From positions 1 through 5,294 of the forward strand of contig JAUVRS010000200.1 in NCBI GenBank assembly GCA_030597505.1: a DNA stretch of 5,294 bases. The letters are read 5' to 3'. The notes beneath the pieces are model-generated. The model was not told the DNA's origin, made no database searches, and saw nothing but the letters and a program-made list of their open reading frames with translations. Shown piece after piece: positions 1 through 5,233 of this stretch; the stretch's first letter is position 1; each line of letters starts with the position of its first letter. Source of the DNA: Desulfobacteraceae bacterium (GTDB taxonomy: Bacteria > Desulfobacterota > DSM-4660 > Desulfatiglandales > Desulfatiglandaceae). A program made the position numbers and the translations under genes.

Positions 1-723
1 CACATAGGAAGAAATTTGACCATTGGAGAAAAACAGGTTTACGGAAAGTGGGAACCCGCCGGTGATGAGATATTCCCTGAAACGGTGTAGGAGCAGGCCT
101 CTATGACAAGTTAGAGATCCGATGTCCTTCTGTCCAATCTCCGGCTCGGTCAAATGGCAAAACTCGGCAAAGGTCATGGGGAGTTGCTCGAAATCCAACT
201 TTGAGAGTTTCCCCCTTCGGCCCGGCATCCTCTCTGCGCCCTCCCCGATATCCATAAGGTTGGAGCCAGTCAGCAAAATGGTCACCTTTTTCAGTTTTCC
301 CTCGTCTGCCAGGGCTTTTATCCCCCGTTGCCACTCCCGTACAAATGATATTTCATCCAAGAAGATATGGAGGCGTTGCGGACGAGTGGGCTTGATATGT
401 CTAAGATAACAATCGATCAATTCGTAGAGTTGATCAAAGTCCTCAATTCTATCCAATGAAAAATAGAAGACATGCTTTTTTTCGACTTTGAGATCCAGCA
501 GGAGTCTTCGGATCAGCAATTTCACGCTTGTGCTCTTGCCGATCTGCCGCGGTCCCCGAAGTGTCAGGACGGCATCCGAATTTTCCGGATACTCTGTAAG
601 GATAGGAGGAATGTATCGATACCCGCCCCTTTCGTATTCCCTGATCTTCTCGTCATCTAAGATCATCTCCTCACGGAACCACCAGGGGTTGTGTTGCTGC
701 AAGAGCTGAAACGATATTTCCAT
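1..723 (-). CDS. AAA_14/DUF4143-type ATP-binding protein, 3' end cut off by the window
   Basis: The frame is open for 241 codons from ATG at 723 to the left edge, so only the N-terminal ATPase part is present. A P-loop (Walker A) GPRQIGKST lies at about residues 57-65. A Walker B strand, LHIFLDEI, lies at about 118-125 and is followed by the E-W typical of this family near 130-131. A sensor-1-like LTGSN lies at about 151-155, then MPGRRGK (167-172), LPMTFAEF (181-188) and GGFP (222-225). This order matches the COG1373 family (AAA_14 ATPase followed by a DUF4143 domain). The DUF4143 domain would lie beyond the window. These proteins are widespread, often stand alone, and their cellular role is poorly defined, so no specific function is assigned. 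The ATG has no good Shine-Dalgarno sequence; an AT-rich region with dyads precedes it. It is 245 bp from the HAD gene and probably has its own promoter. Family confidence is high and function is unknown. Confidence 0.88.
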   Translation of the reverse strand, partial: MEISFQLLQQHNPWWFREEMILDDEKIREYERGGYRYIPPILTEYPENSDAVLTLRGPRQIGKSTSVKLLIRRLLLDLKVEKKHVFYFSLDRIEDFDQLYELIDCYLRHIKPTRPQRLHIFLDEISFVREWQRGIKALADEGKLKKVTILLTGSNLMDIGEGAERMPGRRGKLSKLDFEQLPMTFAEFCHLTEPEIGQKDIGSLTCHRGLLLHRFREYLITGGFPLSVNLFFSNGQISSYV

Positions 724-738
724 TATAGACCCAAAACC

Positions 739-790
739 GTATCTGTCATATACAATATTTATATTGCATACTGTATTTATCAGATACAAT
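739..790 (-). promoter_or_regulatory. AT-rich nested dyads upstream of the ATPase gene; candidate promoter/operator
   Basis: Just upstream of the ATPase start, GTATCTG (739-745) is mirrored by CAGATAC (781-787). Between them sits a tighter perfect dyad, CAATAT-TT-ATATTG (753-766). ATACAAT also occurs as a direct repeat (750-756 and 784-790), and a perfect 10-bp palindrome GTTTGCAAAC follows at 795-804. The segment is much richer in A+T than the flanking genes, as expected for a promoter. On the minus strand there are TTG-starting hexamers and TATAAA-like hexamers, but no pair with ideal spacing, so I do not name a -35/-10 pair. Symmetry of this kind is typical of repressor-binding sites, but the regulator is not identifiable here. 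Confidence 0.35.
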
Positions 791-846
791 CACAGTTTGC
801 AAACATTTTCTTGCCGAGGTCATAAGTGCATCTTTATGTTTGGGCT

Positions 847-865
847 CATCACGGTTAGCGTGATG
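847..865. other. Perfect 7-bp stem hairpin with T-rich 3' flank on the plus strand
   Basis: CATCACG (847-853), a five-base loop GTTAG, and CGTGATG (859-865) form a perfect stem. On the plus strand TTTCTTT follows directly, which looks like a weak intrinsic terminator. No plus-strand gene ends here, however. On the minus strand, where the genes lie, the hairpin is followed by AGCCC and lacks a T tract. It could be a weak stem protecting the 3' end of the HAD transcript, or chance. Confidence 0.3.
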
Positions 866-911
866 TTTCTTTGAAAAGGTGCCTTGGTTTTGCATTTCAC
901 ATCAACTTAAC

Positions 912-936
912 TATCCTGTTATCCTGTTTATCCTGT
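912..936. repeat. Three tandem TATCCTGT octamers
   Basis: TATCCTGT occurs exactly at 912-919, 920-927 and 929-936, the third after a single extra T. On the minus strand this reads as ACAGGATA repeated, about 30 bp past the HAD stop codon. Short tandem arrays of this motif, and of the close variant with AATCCTGT, are familiar to me as dispersed intergenic repeats in environmental bacteria including Desulfobacterota. That comparison is from memory. The array codes for nothing and has no hairpin of its own. Confidence 0.75.
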
Positions 937-968
937 CAAATGCTTTATTGACCGCTGAGCTATTACAT

Positions 969-1622
969 TTATTGTAATCGGCGTAGGGCCTCCAGCCTGC
1001 GTGGCAGTTCGCTCAGGCTGCTCAAAACATCATCTGCCCCGGCCGCCCTCAATTCTGCCAGGGAGTTCCCCCCTGTGGCAACCGCAAGGATGGATATTTC
1101 TGCTGACTTGGCCATCTGAACATCCAGCAAGGAATCACCCACATAGCAACATCTCTCTTTTGGTATCTTTAGCCGCCGTAATATTTTAAAAAGAGGTTCC
1201 GGAGAGGGTTTTGGGGTCTCCACATCTTCAACAAGGAGCTTTTCTCTGAATAAGGAGGAAAGGTGCACGGGGAACACGTAATCAAAATAGCGTCTTGTGG
1301 TATTGGATACAAGGCCAAGGACGTACCGGGTGGACAATGAATTTAAAACCGTTTCCACATCCGGAAAAACGACATCGGATTTTTTGACCGTTTCAAAGTA
1401 GTATCTGGTTTTGGCCAAGAGCACTTTTTTCCACTGCTCATCCGTGATATCTCCAAAATAAATCTCTCGCTTTTGCTCGGTTGTGTGGGAGATATACCGG
1501 CTTACAATTCTTGTGGATAATGAAAAACCAAGCTTTTTTGCCGCCCAAAGATAGGAATCCCTCTGGATTTTCAAATCATCCACCAACACGCCATTATAGT
1601 CAAAAATAATCGTCTGTAGCAT
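969..1622 (-). CDS. HAD-superfamily hydrolase (haloacid dehalogenase-like), phosphoglycolate phosphatase-type fold
   Basis: The protein is 217 residues, a normal length for HAD subfamily I phosphatases with a helical cap. Motif I is FDYNGVLVDD, with the nucleophile Asp at residue 8. The usual second Asp (residue 10), which acts as general acid/base, is Asn here. Motif II is LVSNT with Ser106. Motif III is the TPKPSPEPL stretch with Lys138. Motif IV is GDSLLD, with Asp163 and Asp167 likely holding Mg2+. The cap occupies roughly residues 15-80. The likely reaction is cytosolic hydrolysis of a phosphate ester, but the substrate cannot be read from sequence, and the Asn at position 10 argues against a standard beta-phosphoglucomutase. 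The start is the ATG at 1622; no Shine-Dalgarno sequence precedes it and a palindrome TGTTTAAACA abuts it. The gene follows the sugar kinase in the same direction but after a 209-bp repeat-filled gap, so membership of the same operon is uncertain. Confidence 0.9.
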   Translation of the reverse strand: MLQTIIFDYNGVLVDDLKIQRDSYLWAAKKLGFSLSTRIVSRYISHTTEQKREIYFGDITDEQWKKVLLAKTRYYFETVKKSDVVFPDVETVLNSLSTRYVLGLVSNTTRRYFDYVFPVHLSSLFREKLLVEDVETPKPSPEPLFKILRRLKIPKERCCYVGDSLLDVQMAKSAEISILAVATGGNSLAELRAAGADDVLSSLSELPRRLEALRRLQ

Positions 1623-1623
1623 T

Positions 1624-1633
1624 TGTTTAAACA
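1624..1633. other. Perfect palindrome TGTTTAAACA abutting the HAD start
   Basis: The ten-base perfect palindrome lies one base upstream of the HAD start codon, where a ribosome binding site would be expected, and no purine-rich site is visible. It also forms the outer left end of the imperfect inverted-repeat element. TTGTTTA recurs at the opposite end of that element, inverted, around 1808-1814. It could be an operator or simply part of the repeat. Confidence 0.3.
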
Positions 1634-1635
1634 GT

Positions 1636-1807
1636 GTAACGACTCAGGTTGATAGGCTGAAGGCTAAAGACTGTTAGGAAAAAGCGCATTTTAAAGCCAT
1701 GTTTGATGCAAAAATCAGATATTTCCGCCAAAGTACGGCAATCGTGCTTTTCTGACCCCTTCAGCCTTCAGTCTAAACAGCTTCAGCCTGACTACGTGAG
1801 TAGTTAC
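1636..1807. repeat. Imperfect palindromic (MITE-like) element filling the kinase-HAD gap
   Basis: The left arm (1636-1662) and the reverse complement of the right arm (1781-1807) align over 27 bases without gaps, with 22 matches. Both have GTAAC at the outside, ACTCA next, and GGCTGAAG at the inner end. Similarity continues inward more loosely: GACTG on both sides, then AAAAGC near 1680 and its inverse near 1748. It also continues outward (TTGTTTA on both ends, with a 6-base gap). The arms contain 7-bp units: GGCTGAA, GGCTAAA and GACTGTT at 1655-1675, and TTCAGCC, TTCAGTC and TTCAGCC at 1760-1788. The ~118-bp centre has no convincing gene. Its size and symmetry fit a non-autonomous mobile element or a nomadic intergenic repeat. 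No clear target-site duplication is visible. Confidence 0.55.
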
Positions 1808-1831
1808 TAAACAATTAGACTTGTGAGCCGC

Positions 1832-3367
1832 CTATGAGTAGATTTGGGAGATACGGTCGAAACTCTCTTTTAGGGAATCGTAAAAATCACGATAAACAGG
1901 AAATAATTTATTGTAGAGTTCCACATTCTCTTTGATGGGATCATTTCTCGTTTCCGGTTTCAGCACCGCCACGGCCTCCTCAACGTCGCTCCAGATGCCA
2001 ACGCCGGCCCCTGCCACAAGCGCAGCCCCATAGGCCCCTCCCTCTGAACTCCCGCTGACGGTGATGACCTCGCTGTCAAAAACATCCGCGTGAATCTGCC
2101 GCCAAAGAGCGCTGAGAGCACCGCCGCCGGACATCCGAACCTGCGAAATAGGGTATCCCATTTCCTCGATCAATTGAGCCACATCCCTCAGGCTATAGAT
2201 TACGCTTTCAAAGACGCTCCTCAGGATGTGTCTACGGTCGTGGCGAAGCGTGAGGCCGATAAAGCCTCCCCGTGCATGGGGGTCGGGATGGGGGCATCGC
2301 TCCCCAATAAGGTATGGCAAAAAAAACAACCCCTCTGATCCCGGTTCTGCCATGGATGCCTGCATAGCCAAAAGCTCGTATGCGTCTGTTCCCATCCACC
2401 CGGCAACCTCGCGCTCTGCACCGCCAAACACGTCCCTTATCCATCTCAGAGATCCGCCCGCAGCCAGTGTCACACCCATTGCATGCCACTTGTTTGGCAT
2501 ATTGTTGCAGAAAACCTGGAGATTACCGTCGGGATTGTCAGTGCATTTGTCAAGGGCCATGGCAACGATCCCCGCCGTTCCAAGGGTCGTTCCCAGGATA
2601 CCCGGATTCACCAGACCGGTCCCGGTGGTCTGAACCACTGAGTCGCCCCCCCCACCCGCAACCGGCGTGTTGGCGGAAAGACCCAGTTCCGATGCAACAT
2701 CAGAGAGCAGGGTGCCGCTTATCTCCGGGGATTCATTGCAACGGGGCATCCATTTTTTTGGGATCTGGAGTAGATCCAAAAGCGGGTAAGACCACTCTCG
2801 TTTTCGTACATCGAACAATCCAGTCCCAGAGGCGTCTGAAACCTCGGTGGCATATTCTCCTGTAAGACAATACCGAATATAGTCTTTTGGATTCAGAACC
2901 ACATCAAATTTTTCATAAAGCCGGGGCTCATTCTCTCTGACCCAAAGGATCTTTCCACCGGTATATCCCGGCAGCATCCGGTTATTTGTCAATTTCAACA
3001 ATCCATCGATACCACCCGCGGCATCGTGGATTTCCTTACACTGTTTCTCCGTCCGCGGATCATTCCAAAGAATGGCCGGTCTGAGAACGGCCCCATGTTT
3101 ATCAAGGGCAACAAGGCCATGCATCTGGCCGCTGAGGCCAATCCCTTTTATCTCATCAGGGTGCTGGAAACCCGCTATTGCCTGCTGAACAGTAGACGTG
3201 ACCGCCTGCCACCAGTGATCGGGGTCCTGCTCGGACCACCCCGGGTGCGGGGTCGAAAGCGGATATTCCGAAAGTGCCCTGGCCACGATCTCCCCCTGAT
3301 CATCAATGATCAAGGTCTTGCATCCCGTTGTTCCAATATCAATACCCATCACATACTGTCTGCTCAT
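1832..3367 (-). CDS. xylB: FGGY-family carbohydrate kinase, probable xylulokinase
   Basis: The protein is 511 residues, close to the usual ~480-510 for xylulokinases. It should phosphorylate a ketose, most likely D-xylulose to xylulose 5-phosphate, with ATP in the cytosol. The N-terminal nucleotide-binding motif is MGIDIGTTG (7-15). The diagnostic xylulokinase stretch GLSGQMHGL is at 77-85, with the QMH that contacts the sugar, followed by LRPAILWNDPRT (95-106). LNPKDYIRYCLTGEYATEVSDASGT-type sequence follows at about 158-182. The catalytic-base Asp is in GGGGDS (Asp242), where many relatives have GGGDN. The FGGY C-terminal signature starts at PYLIGERCPHPDPHARG (351-367), and SGGGALSALWRQIHAD (413-428) is the second ATP-site loop. 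The start is ATG 3367, preceded by GGGAG six bases upstream. An in-frame extension to 3490 would run into the dehydrogenase gene and is rejected. It lies 19 bp after the aldehyde dehydrogenase stop, so co-transcription is likely. A related ketose is possible as substrate. Confidence 0.92.
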   Translation of the reverse strand: MSRQYVMGIDIGTTGCKTLIIDDQGEIVARALSEYPLSTPHPGWSEQDPDHWWQAVTSTVQQAIAGFQHPDEIKGIGLSGQMHGLVALDKHGAVLRPAILWNDPRTEKQCKEIHDAAGGIDGLLKLTNNRMLPGYTGGKILWVRENEPRLYEKFDVVLNPKDYIRYCLTGEYATEVSDASGTGLFDVRKREWSYPLLDLLQIPKKWMPRCNESPEISGTLLSDVASELGLSANTPVAGGGGDSVVQTTGTGLVNPGILGTTLGTAGIVAMALDKCTDNPDGNLQVFCNNMPNKWHAMGVTLAAGGSLRWIRDVFGGAEREVAGWMGTDAYELLAMQASMAEPGSEGLFFLPYLIGERCPHPDPHARGGFIGLTLRHDRRHILRSVFESVIYSLRDVAQLIEEMGYPISQVRMSGGGALSALWRQIHADVFDSEVITVSGSSEGGAYGAALVAGAGVGIWSDVEEAVAVLKPETRNDPIKENVELYNKLFPVYRDFYDSLKESFDRISQIYS

Positions 3368-3386
3368 CCTTTTCTCCCAACGGCGC
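3368..3386 (-). promoter_or_regulatory. Kinase ribosome binding site in a 19-bp intergenic gap
   Basis: On the minus strand GGGAG sits six bases before the ATG at 3367, inside the short gap after the dehydrogenase stop codon. It decides the kinase start over longer in-frame alternatives. There is no room for a terminator or a promoter, so the two genes are most likely read from one transcript. Confidence 0.7.
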
Positions 3387-4838
3387 TTATGGTTCTCTAT
3401 ACCTGACCCTGACATGTTTGAGGCGCAGGTATTCCTCCAGACCTTCGTGGCCATGTTCGTGACCCACTCCACTTTGTTTCCATCCGCCATATGGCGCGTT
3501 CATGATACCCGCATCCACATTGTTGATGGCCACGCTCCCGGCCTCGAGTTCACGTGACATCTTTTTCATTTCGTGGAGATCATTGGTAAATCCATAGGCT
3601 GCCAGACCGTACAATGTGTCATTTGCAAGATCTATGGCTTCATCCAGAGTTTTAAAGGTCATGACGCCCACAACCGGCCCAAAGGTCTCTTCCGTCATAA
3701 CCAGCATCTCATGGTTGCATTCTGCCAGTATGGTTGGCTCAAAAAAATAGCCTTTTTCAAACCCCGCCCCCGGAGGTTTTTTACCACCGGTCACCAGTCT
3801 AGCCCCTTTGGCCACTGCGTCCGCCACGTGTTGTTTGCTTTTTTCAAGACCCGCGAGACTGGCCATGGGGCCAACATCACATAAAGGATTCTCCAACCCG
3901 TTTCCGATGGTAAGGCCTTGTGTCTCCCGGCTAAATGCTTCCAAAAAATCATCAGAAACAGTCTCATGAACATATATGCGATTTATTGCAATACAGATCT
4001 GTCCCATATTGCGAAAAGATCTTCTCGCAGCGCCTTTTGCGGCACTTGAGAGGTCACAATTGTTGCTGACGATAAGTGGGCATTGCCCCCCCAATTCCAA
4101 GGACACTTTTTTTATGAAATCCTTGCACTGTGCCTGGATATCTTTCCCCACTTCAAGAGAACCGGTAAAGGCAATTTTTTGCGACAGGGGGCTCCCCACG
4201 AGTTGACGCCCCACTGTCTTTCCGGACCCGGTTATTGCATTTATCACGCCCCTGGGGATCCCGGCATCAAACAAACATTCCCAGTACGCCAGCGGTGAGA
4301 GGGGCGTTAAAGAAGGGGGTTTGGCCACTATGGTACACCCTGCCGCCAGTGCTGCCGCTGCCTTCCAACCTGTCAGTTCCACAGGATAATTCCACGGAGA
4401 CAGGGCCGCCACAACCCCCATCGGCTCTTTGACCACGAGGCTCTGATCAAACGGATCTGTGTTGGCAATGATCTTTCCGTATGCCCGCTTACCTTCCTCT
4501 GCGTAATATTGGAGCATCTCAACTGCCTTCTCGATCTCTCCCACTGCCTCCTTCAAGGGTTTCCCCTGTTCCCGGGTCATGAGGTTTCCGATTTTTTCCT
4601 TTCGCGATTCCAGGATATGGCTTGCCTTCCACAGATAACCGGCCCGTTGTTCAGGAGAGAACCCGGACCATTCTGGAAAGGCCTGCCGGGCCGCTTTAAG
4701 GGCCTGTTCCACTTGGCTTTTTGTTGCTGCGGGGACCTTGGCAAAAACCTCTTCTGTGGCAGGATTTGTCACTTCAATGTATTCCCTGCTGTCCGAATCA
4801 ACCCATTGGCCATCAATCAACATCAAATAGTCTTCCAT
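3387..4838 (-). CDS. NAD(P)+-dependent aldehyde dehydrogenase
   Basis: The protein is 483 residues, the standard length for the ALDH superfamily. It oxidises an aldehyde to its carboxylate with NAD+ or NADP+ in the cytosol. The active-site motifs are complete: SPWNYP with oxyanion Asn150, VAKP with Lys173, the cofactor-loop FTGS (224-227), LELGG with general base Glu248, GQICIA with nucleophile Cys282, EETFGPV with Glu384, and the C-terminal PYGGWKQSG (449-457). At the position where NAD+-specific enzymes usually carry a Glu that binds the adenosine ribose (195 in ALDH2), this one has Ser176, as in NADP+-using succinate-semialdehyde dehydrogenases. Use of NADP+ is therefore plausible. The general type resembles lactaldehyde, glycolaldehyde and succinate-semialdehyde dehydrogenases, but no substrate can be fixed. 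The start is ATG 4838 (MEDYLMLIDGQW), with AGGTGG four bases upstream. A longer frame to 4880 would overlap the cupin gene and add residues not typical of the family. It is flanked closely by cupin and kinase genes. Confidence 0.95.
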   Translation of the reverse strand: MEDYLMLIDGQWVDSDSREYIEVTNPATEEVFAKVPAATKSQVEQALKAARQAFPEWSGFSPEQRAGYLWKASHILESRKEKIGNLMTREQGKPLKEAVGEIEKAVEMLQYYAEEGKRAYGKIIANTDPFDQSLVVKEPMGVVAALSPWNYPVELTGWKAAAALAAGCTIVAKPPSLTPLSPLAYWECLFDAGIPRGVINAITGSGKTVGRQLVGSPLSQKIAFTGSLEVGKDIQAQCKDFIKKVSLELGGQCPLIVSNNCDLSSAAKGAARRSFRNMGQICIAINRIYVHETVSDDFLEAFSRETQGLTIGNGLENPLCDVGPMASLAGLEKSKQHVADAVAKGARLVTGGKKPPGAGFEKGYFFEPTILAECNHEMLVMTEETFGPVVGVMTFKTLDEAIDLANDTLYGLAAYGFTNDLHEMKKMSRELEAGSVAINNVDAGIMNAPYGGWKQSGVGHEHGHEGLEEYLRLKHVRVRYREP

Positions 4839-4849
4839 ATGCCCACCTG
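4839..4849 (-). promoter_or_regulatory. Dehydrogenase ribosome binding site in an 11-bp intergenic gap
   Basis: AGGTGG on the minus strand ends four bases before the ATG at 4838, just beyond the cupin stop codon. It supports ATG 4838 over the longer in-frame start. The 11-bp gap leaves no room for a separate promoter. Confidence 0.65.
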
Positions 4850-5233
4850 CTACGCCTTTTCCACATGGCCGGTCACCCACAGGATTGCCAGCGGTTGAAT
4901 CCCGGTATTGTAGGTAACGTGATATTCTCCAAACGGCACATAAAAGGCGTCGCCCGCCTGTATGGGGAATTCGTCTTCCCCCACGACCATCTTGCCCTTT
5001 CCTGAAAGGATGTAGTAAACCTCTTCCATGTCATCATGGGCGTGTCCTGTGGTCTTACCAGTGGGATAGATGATTGTATGACCCATTTTCAGGTTCCTCG
5101 ATGGTGAATCCTCAGGATCAATCAAAAAATATGTATCCCTGAGTGTTTCATCTTCCCGTTCTTTTACCACATGCCTGAGAGAACGCTTGTCCTCGTCCGG
5201 CGCTTTGTCTTCGATATTTACCAGATACTTCAT
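4850..5233 (-). CDS. Small single-domain cupin protein
   Basis: The protein is 127 residues and forms one cupin beta-barrel. Cupin motif 1 is G-X-X-X-GHAHDDMEEVYYILSG, with metal-ligand candidates His64, His66 and Glu71. Motif 2 is GDAFYVPFGEYHVTYN (94-109), with His105 as the fourth ligand. A metal site (Fe, Mn, Ni or Zn) is therefore expected. There is no signal peptide or membrane segment. Single cupins of this type include sugar isomerases, dioxygenases and small-molecule binding proteins. Its position as the first visible complete gene ahead of an aldehyde dehydrogenase and a sugar kinase suggests a role with a sugar or sugar-acid intermediate, but this is inference. The start is ATG 5233, with AAGGAG eight bases upstream. 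A TTG eighteen bases earlier is in frame but lies across that ribosome binding site. The frame is also open further upstream to the window edge, so an N-terminal extension is not fully excluded. Confidence 0.9.
   Translation of the reverse strand: MKYLVNIEDKAPDEDKRSLRHVVKEREDETLRDTYFLIDPEDSPSRNLKMGHTIIYPTGKTTGHAHDDMEEVYYILSGKGKMVVGEDEFPIQAGDAFYVPFGEYHVTYNTGIQPLAILWVTGHVEKA

Noticed and set aside
101..660. Short open frames on both strands at 101-334, 122-409 and 472-660
   Set aside because: They are shadows of the ATPase frame, which is continuous from 723 to the left edge and has all expected P-loop motifs.
962..978. Dyad ATTACA/TGTAAT spanning the HAD stop codon as a terminator
   Set aside because: The stem is six base pairs, AT-rich, overlaps the coding end and has no following T run on the minus strand.
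1699..1755. An 18-residue plus-strand frame in the centre of the palindromic element
   Set aside because: It has no ribosome binding site, is very short, and sits inside repeat sequence, so it is likely chance.
1789..1806. Hairpin ACTAC-GTGA-GTAGT just past the kinase stop as an intrinsic terminator
   Set aside because: On the minus strand the stem is followed by CAGGCTG with no T tract and the stem is short, so termination is not supported.
1636..1807. Integron attC site or CRISPR-like array
   Set aside because: There is no integron core-site sequence and there are no regularly spaced identical repeats with unique spacers. The structure is one imperfect palindrome.
2226..2865. Plus-strand open frames of 135 and 161 codons over the kinase gene
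   Set aside because: They lie wholly within the well-supported xylulokinase gene on the other strand, show no recognisable motifs and have Pro/Arg/Ser/His-rich composition typical of antisense shadows.
3368..3490. N-terminal extension of the kinase by 41 residues
   Set aside because: It would overlap the 3' end of the dehydrogenase gene and precede the usual family N-terminus. A good ribosome binding site supports ATG 3367.
4509..4898. Plus-strand open frame of 129 codons over the dehydrogenase gene
   Set aside because: It is antisense to the conserved N-terminal half of the aldehyde dehydrogenase, has no family features and would cross the operon junction.
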